NCBI GenBank assembly: GCA_905182065.1
Contig: CAJIZN010000001.1
Location: 124,001-188,000 of the forward strand
Direction: 5' to 3'
Length of the DNA stretch: 64,000 nt
Origin: Candidatus Marisimplicoccus framensis
Lineage (GTDB): Bacteria > Bacteroidota > Bacteroidia > Flavobacteriales > Flavobacteriaceae
The notes under the pieces were generated by a model, which did no database searches, had not been told where the DNA came from, and saw only the letters and a program-made list of their open reading frames with translations. A program made the translations under genes and the position numbers. This document shows, in pieces, positions 54,504-63,776 of the stretch. Position 1 is the stretch's first letter. Every line of letters starts with the position of its first letter.

Positions 54504-55284
54504 AAATATCTACAACGTAACCTTCATTGGATCTCACATTAAAAACACTAGAGTCCTCAAAAATTAAATATTGTCCTTTGATACCTATTAATTTTCCTTC
54601 AATATCATCTGATTTTTTTAAACTAACAGATTTTACAGAATCTATAGATTTATCTATTTGATAGTTAAACTTCATGACCTCACTGTCCGTTTTAAAAAAC
54701 TCTTCAAATTCAGAACCCAATTCATCTAAAGCAATTTTTTTATTCTTAATTATATCTGCTTCTTCAAAGTTGCTAGTCAACATTTTTCTCCAATTCGTTT
54801 TATCAGAAAATTTCTCTTTCAATTTCACTTCTGCAACACCAGCAAGATATCTATTGGGAACTTCAATTAATTCAACTGCCTCAATAGCACCTTGATCAAT
54901 CCATCTGGTAGACATATTATTTGATCTAGTTACACCGACTTTTATCCCACTTGTTTTAGATAGATATACAATATGATTTTGTAATTGAACTTTCTTTTCA
55001 TAGGAAATATCTCTGTCTTCAATCCCTAAATGTGCTTTACTCAACTCAGGTTTCATTATCCAATCACCTGCTATTGGGGATTCAAAAAAGCATTTTTTAC
55101 AAAATCCATTGGCAAAAATTTGTAGATTTTCAAAACATGATAAACAACAATATCCTGTTTTATGAATTTTAATTTTTTTTCCAATAATTTGATTCAGAAA
55201 TATCAAATCATTATCAAAATCAATGATATATCTCACAGGGTTATCGTGTATAGATGTCATTTTTTTTAATACTCCTGAGAACAT
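54490..55284 (-). CDS. DUF2797 protein with two CxxC zinc-binding pairs
   Basis: A 264-residue protein of the DUF2797 family. CCLSC near 46-50 and CKKC near 64-67 form a treble-clef-type zinc site, followed by PELSKAHLGIEDRDISYEKK and GVTRSNNMSTRWIDQGA near 138-154, a GIY-YIG-nuclease-like core (VYLSKTSGIKVGVTR). The function is not established; nucleic-acid binding or cleavage is plausible. It is divergent from the GH3 gene. Confidence 0.82.
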   Translation of the reverse strand: MFSGVLKKMTSIHDNPVRYIIDFDNDLIFLNQIIGKKIKIHKTGYCCLSCFENLQIFANGFCKKCFFESPIAGDWIMKPELSKAHLGIEDRDISYEKKVQLQNHIVYLSKTSGIKVGVTRSNNMSTRWIDQGAIEAVELIEVPNRYLAGVAEVKLKEKFSDKTNWRKMLTSNFEEADIIKNKKIALDELGSEFEEFFKTDSEVMKFNYQIDKSIDSVKSVSLKKSDDIEGKLIGIKGQYLIFEDSSVFNVRSNEGYVVDISIFD

Positions 55285-55325
55285 AATCTAATGTTTACTA
55301 TTTTTATGCTAAATATATACATTCC

Positions 55326-56828
55326 ATGCCAATTCCAATCTTTAATTCTGTGGCCTCTTTTTTTTTAAAAAGAAGAATAAGTCAAATAGAACTTTTTAAA
55401 GATTATCCTATTGAGACTCAACAGGAAGTGTTGAGAAAGCTTATTGTTTATTCAATTGATACAGAAATTGGAAAAAAGTTTGATTTCAAAACTATCAGGC
55501 ATTATAATGATTTTAAAGAAAGAGTTCCAATAGTTTCCTATGAGGATATTTATAAAGATATAGATAGAAATAGAAAGGGTGAACAAAATATCTTTTGGCG
55601 AACACCCATAAAATGGTTTGCAAAATCAAGTGGAACAACTAATGCAAAAAGCAAATTTGTTCCTATTAGTTTTGAATCTTTAGAGGATTGTCATTACAAA
55701 GCTGGAAAGGACATGTTGTCTCTTTATTTCAATAACAACATTAATTCACAATTACTTACCGGTAAATGTTTAAGACTTGGTGGATCTAAAGATATTTATG
55801 AAAATAATAATAGTTATTATGGAGATTTATCCGCAATTATGATTGATAATTTACCTTTTTGGGCAGAATTAAGTAGTACTCCTAGTTCTAAAGTTTCATT
55901 AATACCTGAATGGGAGAAAAAAGTACAAGCAATAATCAAAGAGTCAATTAATCAAAATGTAACAAGCTTTGCAGGTGTCCCTTCCTGGATGTTGTCATTA
56001 CTTCAACAAGTAATGGATAAAACAGGGAAAGATAATATTTCTGAGATTTGGAAAAACTCTGAAGTTTACTTTCATGGAGGTGTAAATTTTGACCCTTATA
56101 GAAATATCTATAAAAAATTATTTCCTTCTAAAGATTTCAAGTACTTTGAAATATATAATGCATCAGAAGGCTTTTTTGCAATTCAAGACCAAAATAATTC
56201 TGATGAATTATTACTAATGCTTGACTACGGTATTTTCTATGAATTTATTCCAACAAATAGTTCAGAACAAGAAATAATATCCCTAGCAGATGTTAGGCTC
56301 AATGTAAATTATTCACTAGTAATAACTACAAACTCTGGACTTTGGAGATATAAAATAGGAGATACTATAAAATTTACATCTTTAAACCCGTTTAGAATTA
56401 AAGTAACCGGCAGGACTAAGCATTTTATTAATGTATTTGGTGAGGAGCTTGTAATTGAAAATGCTGAGAAAGCATTATCTAAGACTTGTGAATTGACTAA
56501 AGCTGAAATATTTGACTATACTGTTGGACCAATATTTATGGGTAGTAAAACTAAAGGATCTCATGAATGGTTAATTGAATTTGAAAAAACACCAGATGAT
56601 TTAAATAAATTTATAGAAATACTAGATTTAAACCTTCAAAGATTAAATTCTGATTATGAAGCAAAAAGATATAAAAGCTCAACTCTTGAAATTCCAAAAA
56701 TAGTTGTTGCTAGAAAAAACCTCTTTTATGATTGGCTGGCTTCAAAGAATAAGCTTGGAGGACAAAATAAGATTCCAAGACTTTCAAATTCTAGAGAATA
56801 TATAGATGAATTGATTAAAATGAATTAA
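55326..56828 (+). CDS. GH3-family acyl-adenylate-forming enzyme
   Basis: A 500-residue protein of the GH3 family, named from plant enzymes that conjugate amino acids to hormones and present in Bacteroidota with unknown substrates. ATP-binding motifs are [14 protein letters not shown] near 101-114 and YNASEGFF near 277-284, and the hinge region [12 protein letters not shown] near 339-350. It is flanked by divergent DUF2797 and convergent clpX (stop overlap of 4 bp). The acyl and amine substrates cannot be inferred here. Confidence 0.85.
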   Translation: MPIPIFNSVASFFLKRRISQIELFKDYPIETQQEVLRKLIVYSIDTEIGKKFDFKTIRHYNDFKERVPIVSYEDIYKDIDRNRKGEQNIFWRTPIKWFAKSSGTTNAKSKFVPISFESLEDCHYKAGKDMLSLYFNNNINSQLLTGKCLRLGGSKDIYENNNSYYGDLSAIMIDNLPFWAELSSTPSSKVSLIPEWEKKVQAIIKESINQNVTSFAGVPSWMLSLLQQVMDKTGKDNISEIWKNSEVYFHGGVNFDPYRNIYKKLFPSKDFKYFEIYNASEGFFAIQDQNNSDELLLMLDYGIFYEFIPTNSSEQEIISLADVRLNVNYSLVITTNSGLWRYKIGDTIKFTSLNPFRIKVTGRTKHFINVFGEELVIENAEKALSKTCELTKAEIFDYTVGPIFMGSKTKGSHEWLIEFEKTPDDLNKFIEILDLNLQRLNSDYEAKRYKSSTLEIPKIVVARKNLFYDWLASKNKLGGQNKIPRLSNSREYIDELIKMN

Positions 56829-58054
56829 GAAACAGCCTTAAGATGAGAAATATCAATTTTTTGGAGTTTCTGGTCAGCATAAATTTTTGTGATCTTTAAT
56901 TCTTTTTCTTCAGAACTTGGTAAATTAAACATTGCATCATTTAAGATAGCTTCACATAAAGTTCTCAAACCCCTTGCTCCAATATTAAACTCAAATGCTC
57001 TATCAACAATAAAATCAATAGCTCCAGGAGTTATTGAAAAATCAATACCATCCATTTCAAAAAGTTTTTTATACTGCTTAACTAAAGCATTCTTAGGTAA
57101 TGTCATAATATCTTTAAGGGCATCCTTAGATAATGGATTTAAATGACACATAACAGGAAGTCTACCTATAATTTCAGGGATTAATCCATAAGATCTTATA
57201 TCATGTGGATTGATAAACTTTAATACATTTTCTTCATTATCATTTTTAGCCTTTTCATCTATAGATTTAAAACCAATAGATTGAAGATTAAGTCTAGTCT
57301 TAATTATCTTGTCTATTCCATCAAATGCACCTCCAGCAATAAATAATATATTAGAAGTGTTAATTTCAATAAATTTTTGGTCAGGATGTTTCCTTCCACC
57401 TTTTGGTGGGACATTGACAGATGTTCCCTCAAGTAATTTAAGAAGTGCCTGTTGAACCCCTTCACCTGATACATCTCTTGTAATAGATGGGTTATCACTT
57501 TTTCTTGCAATTTTATCTATTTCATCAATAAACACTATTCCATTTTCAGTCTTATCTACATCAAAATCTGCTGCTTGTAAAAGTTTACTTAATATACTTT
57601 CAACATCCTCACCAACATATCCAGCCTCAGTTAAAACCGTAGCATCCACAATAGCTATTGGAACATTTAAAAACTTTGAAATAGTCTGAGCTAAAAGAGT
57701 TTTACCAGTACCTGTAGGACCGACCAATAATAAATTACTTTTTTGAATCTCAATGTCATCTGATAAATTATTTTGATTGATTCTTTTATAATGATTATAA
57801 ACAGCAACCGATAAAGTTTTCTTTGCCTGTTCTTGCCCTATAACATGTAAATCTAAAAAATTCTTAATCTCTATTGGTGGTTTTAGATCAACAGAAAAGT
57901 CGGTCGATTCTTTACTGGTTTCATCATCTTTAACAATCATATCTGCTTGTGAGATACATATATCACAAATATGAGCATCTAAACCAGCTATAAGTAACTT
58001 AGTTTGAGATTTCGTTCTCCCACAAAAGGAACATAAAATTTCTTCTTCACTCAT
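56825..58054 (-). CDS. clpX: ATP-dependent Clp protease ATP-binding subunit ClpX
   Basis: A 409-residue unfoldase. The N-terminal zinc domain has CSFCGR (8-13) and CDIC near 31-34. Walker A is GPTGTGKT near 112-119, the pore loop GYVGED near 145, Walker [12 protein letters not shown] near 170-180 and sensor 2 GARGLR near 365. It follows clpP by 6 bp. Together they form the ClpXP protease; the trigger factor gene often found just upstream is not here. Confidence 0.96.
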   Translation of the reverse strand: MSEEEILCSFCGRTKSQTKLLIAGLDAHICDICISQADMIVKDDETSKESTDFSVDLKPPIEIKNFLDLHVIGQEQAKKTLSVAVYNHYKRINQNNLSDDIEIQKSNLLLVGPTGTGKTLLAQTISKFLNVPIAIVDATVLTEAGYVGEDVESILSKLLQAADFDVDKTENGIVFIDEIDKIARKSDNPSITRDVSGEGVQQALLKLLEGTSVNVPPKGGRKHPDQKFIEINTSNILFIAGGAFDGIDKIIKTRLNLQSIGFKSIDEKAKNDNEENVLKFINPHDIRSYGLIPEIIGRLPVMCHLNPLSKDALKDIMTLPKNALVKQYKKLFEMDGIDFSITPGAIDFIVDRAFEFNIGARGLRTLCEAILNDAMFNLPSSEEKELKITKIYADQKLQKIDISHLKAVS

Positions 58055-58060
58055 ATTTAT

Positions 58061-58714
58061 TTATTTTAAAACCTCATCAACCATTCCATACTTATGAGCT
58101 TCATCTGATTTCATCCAATAATCTCTATCACTATCAGAATTTACCTTCTTATATGTTTGACCAGAATGTTTAGAAATGATTTTATATAACTCGTCTTTTA
58201 ACTTTAATATCTCTCTTGCTGTAATTTCTATATCTGTAGCTTGTCCTGAAGCACCCCCTAACGGCTGATGAATCATTACTCGAGAATGTTTTAAAGCAGA
58301 TCTCTTTCCTTTTGTACCAGCACATAGTAAAACTGCAGCCATAGAAGCAGCACATCCAGTACATATTGTTGCAACATCTGGCTTTATGTACTGCATAGTG
58401 TCATATATACCAAGACCAGCATATACTCCACCACCTGGAGAGTTAATATACATTTGAATATCTCTAGACGAATCTGTACTTTGAAGAAATAGTAATTGTG
58501 CTTGAATAACATTTGCAACACTATCAGTAATTGCAGTACCTAGGAACATTATACGATCCATCATTAACCTAGAAAACACATCCATCTGAGCAACATTTAA
58601 TTGTCTTTCCTCAATTATATAAGGGGTCATACTGCTTACAATTTTATCATAGTAAGTTGAACTCACGCCATGATGTTTGGTAGCATAATTTTTAAATTCT
58701 TTTGAATAATCCAT
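58061..58714 (-). CDS. clpP: ATP-dependent Clp protease proteolytic subunit ClpP
   Basis: A 217-residue serine protease that assembles into a 14-mer barrel. The triad is Ser124 (GCAASMAAVLL), His149 (RVMIHQPLGG) and a later Asp (near 199). The MFLGT and YINSPGG segments are intact. It lies upstream of clpX; a -7-like element at 58732-58739 precedes its ATG. Confidence 0.96.
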   Translation of the reverse strand: MDYSKEFKNYATKHHGVSSTYYDKIVSSMTPYIIEERQLNVAQMDVFSRLMMDRIMFLGTAITDSVANVIQAQLLFLQSTDSSRDIQMYINSPGGGVYAGLGIYDTMQYIKPDVATICTGCAASMAAVLLCAGTKGKRSALKHSRVMIHQPLGGASGQATDIEITAREILKLKDELYKIISKHSGQTYKKVNSDSDRDYWMKSDEAHKYGMVDEVLK

Positions 58715-58731
58715 CTATTAAATTTTAATGT

Positions 58732-58739
58732 CAAAATTA
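58732..58739 (-). promoter_or_regulatory. Candidate -7 element for clpP
   Basis: TAATTTTG on the minus strand matches TANNTTTG and lies 17 bp before the clpP ATG. No -33 TTTG is seen at the right distance. Confidence 0.3.
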
Positions 58740-58823
58740 ATCAAATACACATCTAAATGAAAATAAATGATGATTATTTGAGTCAAGTTTTAGTTAAACA
58801 TTATATAGTATGATATATTTTGT

Positions 58824-58831
58824 TAAATTTG
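58824..58831 (+). promoter_or_regulatory. Candidate -7 element for rpsP
   Basis: TAAATTTG matches TANNTTTG exactly and is followed by GC and about 46 bp of leader to the rpsP ATG at 58879. The leader contains ATGGGTCGAGTACCC, a weak inverted repeat (GGGT/ACCC) near 58853-58865 that might have a regulatory function; a -33 box is not clear. Confidence 0.35.
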
Positions 58832-58878
58832 CTCTCTTAAATTAGTAACATGGGTCGAGTACCCAAAATATTAAAATT

Positions 58879-59682
58879 ATGGCAGTAAAAATAAGACTTC
58901 AAAGACACGGTAAAAAAGGTAAACCATTTTATTGGATTGTTGCAGCTGATGCTAGATCAAAGAGAGATGGTAGATATTTAGAAAAACTAGGAACTTATGA
59001 TCCAAATCAACAACCAGCTTCAATTGAACTGGATTTTGATTCAGCATTAAGTTGGTTAGGAAAAGGTGCTCAACCCACAAGTACTGCAAAAGGTATTTTA
59101 TCTTATACTGGTGTATTAATGAAAAAACATCTAGACGGAGGGGTTAAGAAAGGAGCATTTACTGAAGAAGAGGCAAAGAAAAGGTTTGAAAAGTGGATGA
59201 AAGAAAAAAGTGCAAAAGTTGAGAAAAAGATTGATGATGTTAAAGCTGCATTAGAGTCAAATAAAAAAGATGCTAGACTAAGAGAGGAAGAATACAGAAA
59301 AAATAAACTAGAACAATCTAAAGCTGCTGATGAGGCAAAAGCTGCTGATGAGGCAAAAGCTCCCGCTGATGAAGCTCCCGCTGATGAAGCTCCCGCTGAT
59401 GAAGCTCCCGCTGATGAAGCTCCCGCTGATGAAGCTCCCGCTGATGAAGCTCCCGCTGATGAAGCTCCCGCTGATGAAGCTCCCGCTGATGAAGCTCCCG
59501 CTGATGAAGCTCCCGCTGATGAAGCTCCCGCTGATGAAGCTCCCGCTGATGAAGCTCCCGCTGATGAAGCTCCCGCTGATGAAGCTCCCGCTGATGAAGC
59601 TCCCGCTGATGAAGCTCCCGCTGATGAAGCTCCCGCTGATGAAGCTCCCGCTGATGAAGCTCCCGCTGAAGAGGACAAATAA
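58879..59682 (+). CDS. rpsP: 30S ribosomal protein S16 with a long APADE repeat tail
   Basis: A 267-residue protein. Residues 1-80 are the ordinary S16 fold (VKIRLQRHGKKGKPFYWIV at 3-21, then DGRYLEKLGTYDPN), residues 81-150 a lysine-rich helical extension seen in Bacteroidota, and residues 151-267 a tail made of two AADEAK units, then 20 perfect APADE units and one APAEE, ending EDK. S16 is a primary 16S rRNA-binding protein. The acidic Pro/Ala tail is probably disordered and extends from the ribosome. The repeat is of low complexity at the protein level but is encoded by identical codons throughout. It heads a unit with rimM. Confidence 0.93.
   Translation: MAVKIRLQRHGKKGKPFYWIVAADARSKRDGRYLEKLGTYDPNQQPASIELDFDSALSWLGKGAQPTSTAKGILSYTGVLMKKHLDGGVKKGAFTEEEAKKRFEKWMKEKSAKVEKKIDDVKAALESNKKDARLREEEYRKNKLEQSKAADEAKAADEAKAPADEAPADEAPADEAPADEAPADEAPADEAPADEAPADEAPADEAPADEAPADEAPADEAPADEAPADEAPADEAPADEAPADEAPADEAPADEAPADEAPAEEDK
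59359..59673 (+). repeat. 15-bp tandem repeat in rpsP (20 perfect copies plus one variant)
   Basis: The unit GCTCCCGCTGATGAA is repeated without any change from 59359 to 59658 (20 copies); the 21st unit (59659-59673) differs, ending GAAGAG. It encodes Ala-Pro-Ala-Asp-Glu. Two 18-bp units (AADEAK) come before. The unit is GC-rich compared with the rest of the window and uses the otherwise rare codon CCC. The lack of any silent change shows recent expansion or homogenisation. Confidence 0.97.
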
Positions 59683-59690
59683 TCTTATTT

Positions 59691-60206
59691 ATGAGTATTG
59701 ATCATGTTAAAATTGGAACTATAGTTTCAAAACATGGGTATAAAGGGTTTATCAAAATAAGTGTGTCTTCTTTTAATTTTGACCAACTACCTGACATAAA
59801 ACATATTTTTATTGATATTAATAACTGTTTTATTCCATTTATGGTAGATGAAATTAAATCATTCTCAGATAATCTATTAATATTAAAGCTAGTTGAAGTC
59901 AACACTGAAAAAGAAGCTGAGGATATAATTTTTAAGAATGTTTTTATTGATTCTAAAAGCTACAAACCCATTGAAGGAAAAAGTTTTTTTTATAATGAAC
60001 TAGTAAGCTATAGTGTCTATTCAAAATCAAAAAAAGTAGGAATAATCGATAGTATTAATTCTGAATTACCTCAACCAGTTTTTGAAGTTTTAATCAAATC
60101 TAATAAAGTAATGATTCCAATTCATGAAGATTTAATTGATAAAATTGATAAAAAAAATAAAATTATTCATATCGATATTCCTGATGGATTAATTGAAATT
60201 ATTTAA
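59691..60206 (+). CDS. rimM: 16S rRNA processing protein RimM
   Basis: A 171-residue maturation factor for the 30S head. The N-terminal barrel starts HVKIGTIVSKHGYKGFIKIS (5-24) and the C-terminal PRC-like domain has the FFYNELVSYSVYS segment near 99-111 and PQPVFEVLI near 127-135. It begins 8 bp after rpsP and shares its role in 30S assembly, since RimM binds S19 and is linked to rpsP in many bacteria. trmD and rplS are not part of this cluster. Confidence 0.92.
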   Translation: MSIDHVKIGTIVSKHGYKGFIKISVSSFNFDQLPDIKHIFIDINNCFIPFMVDEIKSFSDNLLILKLVEVNTEKEAEDIIFKNVFIDSKSYKPIEGKSFFYNELVSYSVYSKSKKVGIIDSINSELPQPVFEVLIKSNKVMIPIHEDLIDKIDKKNKIIHIDIPDGLIEII

Positions 60207-60248
60207 TTGAATATTTAATTCATATTTTTGTAATATAAGCTCCAAATA

Positions 60249-61421
60249 ATGAATACTAATTTTACTTCACCTGACTTCTATCATATCGATGATTTACTTT
60301 CTGAAGAACATAAACTAATCAGAGAGTCTACACGACAATGGGTTTCTAAATCCGTATGTCCTATAATCGAAGATTATGCTCAAAAGGCAGAGTTTCCCAA
60401 ACACTTAGTTAAAGAACTTGGAGAAATAGGTGCATTTGGCCCATATATTCCTCAAAAATATGGAGGAGCTGGATTAGACCAGATAAGTTATGGAATAATG
60501 ATGCAAGAAATTGAGAGAGGAGATAGTGGAATTAGATCTACAGCTTCTGTTCAGTCATCACTTGTCATGTACCCTATTTGGAAATTTGGAAGTGAAGAAC
60601 AAAAACAGAAGTTTCTTCCAAAACTTGCAACTGGTGAGATGATGGGCTGTTTTGGTCTTACTGAACCTGATCATGGATCAAATCCTAGTGGTATGATAAC
60701 AAATTTTAAAAGTGACGGAGATGATGTAATCTTAAATGGATCTAAAATGTGGATTTCTAACTCCCCTTTTGCAGATATTGCAGTTGTTTGGGCTAAAGAT
60801 GAAAACAAAAGAATTCATGGGATAATTGTTGAAAGAGGCATGGAAGGGTTTACAACGCCTGAAACCCATAATAAATGGTCTCTAAGAGCATCTGCTACTG
60901 GTGAATTAATATTTGATAATGTTAGAGTGCCTAAGAAAAATATACTCCCTGCCAAATCAGGTTTAGGAGCTCCACTTATGTGTTTAGACTCTGCAAGATA
61001 TGGAATATCATGGGGGGCAATTGGAGTGGCTATGGACTGCTATAATACAGCTTTAAATTATTCATTAGAAAGAGTTCAATTTGGAAAACCAATTGCAGCG
61101 AAACAACTTCAGCAAAAGAAATTAGCAGAGATGTTAACTGAGATTACAAAGGCTCAATTATTATCATGGAAATTAGGAAAATTGAAGAATGAAGATAAGG
61201 CTAGTTCAGCTCAAATTTCTCTTGCTAAAAGAAATAATGTGGATATGGCTATGAGTATTGCTAGAGAGGCAAGACAAGTTCTAGGAGGTATGGGAATTAC
61301 AGGAGAATACAGTATTATGAGACATATGATGAATCTTGAATCAGTAATAACATATGAAGGTACTCATGATATTCATTTATTAATTCTTGGCCATGAAATT
61401 ACTGGTCATAACGCCTTTTAG
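60249..61421 (+). CDS. Acyl-CoA dehydrogenase, glutaryl-CoA dehydrogenase type
   Basis: A 390-residue FAD flavoprotein. The catalytic base is Glu370 (TYEGTHDIHLLILG), and Arg96 in RSTASVQSSLV matches the arginine that binds the gamma-carboxylate in glutaryl-CoA dehydrogenase. FGLTEPDHGSNPSG and WISNSPFADI complete the flavin and substrate sites. This points to oxidative decarboxylation of glutaryl-CoA in lysine/tryptophan breakdown rather than fatty acids. It stands alone, convergent with the receptor gene. Confidence 0.85.
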   Translation: MNTNFTSPDFYHIDDLLSEEHKLIRESTRQWVSKSVCPIIEDYAQKAEFPKHLVKELGEIGAFGPYIPQKYGGAGLDQISYGIMMQEIERGDSGIRSTASVQSSLVMYPIWKFGSEEQKQKFLPKLATGEMMGCFGLTEPDHGSNPSGMITNFKSDGDDVILNGSKMWISNSPFADIAVVWAKDENKRIHGIIVERGMEGFTTPETHNKWSLRASATGELIFDNVRVPKKNILPAKSGLGAPLMCLDSARYGISWGAIGVAMDCYNTALNYSLERVQFGKPIAAKQLQQKKLAEMLTEITKAQLLSWKLGKLKNEDKASSAQISLAKRNNVDMAMSIAREARQVLGGMGITGEYSIMRHMMNLESVITYEGTHDIHLLILGHEITGHNAF

Positions 61422-63771
61422 TCAAAAGTCAAAAACAAATCCAATACTTGGAATTAGTGAACTTTGATTTTCACTTAAAATTTCAATTAAATTCCTTGGA
61501 TTAAGAATGTTTTGATTTTCATCTCTTTGAAGTCCATAGTCTGGCGGTCTAGGAATTTCACTCATTAAAAGATTTTCTATATCAATATAAAAATTCATAG
61601 ATGTTGACTTAAAGTTCCATCTTTTATCAATTCTTAAATCTAGCTTTGTAAACTGATCTAAGAAATAATTTCCAAGTTCATTGTAGTCAAGGATTATTTC
61701 AGGATATGACTGATTACTTAAGTTTAAATTAACAGGTGCATAAGGAGTTTTTCCTGTAAGTCTAATTTTAGAACTTACTTCCCAATTCTTTTTCAGTTTA
61801 TAACCTCCAGTAAAAGAAAATAGGTGTCTATTATCCCAAACTGATGGTAAAAATATATTATCAAAACCTGAAAACTTACTATAAAAGAAAGTATAAGATA
61901 GAATACCATAGAAATTATTTTTAAGTTTTTGCTGATAAAGAAACTCTAATCCATATGATTTTCCCTTTCCTTCGGTTAATATTCTTTCATTTCCAAGAAC
62001 TTCAAAACCTGCGCCTTTATTAGCTATAGAGACTCCATCAACAAAAGAGATTGGATAATTATTATATTTTTTATAGAAAGCTTCAAACGTAAACCTAGAA
62101 GAATCTGTCCAGTTAAATTCTAAACCTCCAACAATATGATCACTTCTTGTGTATTTAGAATTTTTATTTAAAAACATGTCATTCCTGCCTTTAAAACCAA
62201 GTGAGGTGTAAGTAGGAATCTTAAAATATCTACCTGAAGCAAAATTTAATTTCCATTTATTGTCATCCGATATTTTTAAAGAAAGAGCTATTCTTGGTGA
62301 TATATTTTCAAAAATATTATTCTTCTCAGTAAAGTTATCCTGATCTAATCTCACTCCAAAGGACACCCCTAGCTTATCATTAATAAATGCTTTAGATGAT
62401 TTAAAAAAGACTCCATATTTTATAAAATCTATTTTAGTATCGTAATTAATATTGTAAAAATCATATTGAGTATTATTTAAGTAATTAGATAATTGAAAAT
62501 TTCCTCCAAATGAGAATTTATAATTATTATTATTATGGTTACTATTAAATCTTAATTTAGTCTCATCCTCATTAGAAATATTTGAAAATGAAGGGTTTGA
62601 TTTAGATAAATTATTTTGAAATCTTTCAAATTTATTATCTAGTCTATTGTTACTAATAGACAGGTTAAAAAATCCATTTTTATTTTTATAAAGTCTTTTC
62701 CATGAAACACCAAAAGTTCTAGATCTTTGATTTATAATGGGTATTTGTTCTATTTGAGATTCATTTTCAAAGTCAAATTCATCAGATTCGTTTAAGGTTA
62801 ATTTATCAACTGAACCAATACCAATGAAATTCAAATAATTGAAATCATCAATTTTATGTTTTATTTTCATTTGATAATCCCAATAATCAGGTAAAAATGA
62901 TAATCCAATAGCCTTGAATATAAACTGAAGATAACTTCTTCTTACTGATACTATAAAGGATGTTTCTTTATTTTTAAATAATTTTAATGGACCTTCAAAA
63001 GTTAATCCTGCTTCACTTGATCCAATTCTAAAATTCCCAGATATCTTTTCAGGATTTGCATCCTTTTGTTCAAAAGATAGAACACCAGAAAGCGCATTAT
63101 CATACTCTGCACCAAATGAAGAAGTTGAAAGAGTTACATCTTTTATAAATGAAACATTTATCAATCCAACTGGACCTCCAGAACTTCCTTGAGTACTAAA
63201 ATGGTTTATATTAGGTATTTCAATTCCATCTAAGTAGTAAACGGTTTCATTTGGACCTCCACCACGAATTATTATATCATTTCTAAAACCACCTATTGAA
63301 GGTGATATTCCAGGTAAACTTTGAATAACTTTTGTAATATCATTATTACCTCCAGGATAAGTTTCAATTTCTACAGCAGAAAATGTCTGAGTTGATAATG
63401 GAGTTTCAAAAGAGGTTTTAAAAGGTGACTCTACCAAAATAACTTCATCTAGTATTTCAGAAGAAGGGTTTAATATATATTGTAAAGATTGATTTCCTGC
63501 TGATTTAATAATTACATTAAATTTAGTAAGAGATTTAAATCCAATAAAACTAGCTGTAACATTGAAACTTGAAGTCGGTATATCAGTAATTTCAAAATAA
63601 CCATTTTGGTCTGTAATAGTATAAAAACCTGAGTTTTCTATTTGAATAGTTGCACCCTCTAGCCCAAAACCAGTCTCACCATCAATTACTCTTCCTAATA
63701 AATCCCCCTGATTTTGTGCAAAAACATTTATTGAAAAGAGTAGAAAAAAACACAATAATTGTTTAGATCAT
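61422..63771 (-). CDS. TonB-dependent outer-membrane receptor with a carboxypeptidase-regulatory-like domain; +1 frameshift just after the ATG
   Basis: About 782 residues after correction. A signal peptide is followed by a carboxypeptidase-D-regulatory-like domain (about 20-100, LLGRVIDGETGFGLEGATIQ), a plug domain (about 110-220; IPNINHFSTQG region) and a 22-strand-type barrel ending SIGFVFDF. Without correction the only start is TTG 63755, which gives a 13-residue signal with no basic residue. An ATG at 63771 sits in another frame; removing one base from ATGATCTAAACAA gives MxKQLLCFFLLFSINVFAQ, a proper signal peptide. The substrate is unknown; no SusD-like partner is adjacent. Energy would come from an ExbB/ExbD system such as that at 23-25 kb. 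Confidence 0.85.
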
Positions 63772-63776
63772 TCAAA

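Noticed and set aside
59359..59673. Repeat array as a possible CRISPR or minisatellite regulator.
   Set aside because: The units are directly adjacent with no spacers and lie in frame within rpsP.
59103..59701. Long open frames on the minus strand and in another plus frame across the rpsP repeat (Ser-Ser-Ala-Gly-Ala and Met-Lys-Leu-Pro-Leu periodic proteins).
   Set aside because: A 15-bp unit without stop codons keeps several frames open; the frame that joins the S16 fold is the real one. The others are artefacts.
63753..63755. TTG start for the TonB-dependent receptor.
   Set aside because: It gives a signal peptide lacking basic residues; the ATG at 63771 with a frame correction is far better.
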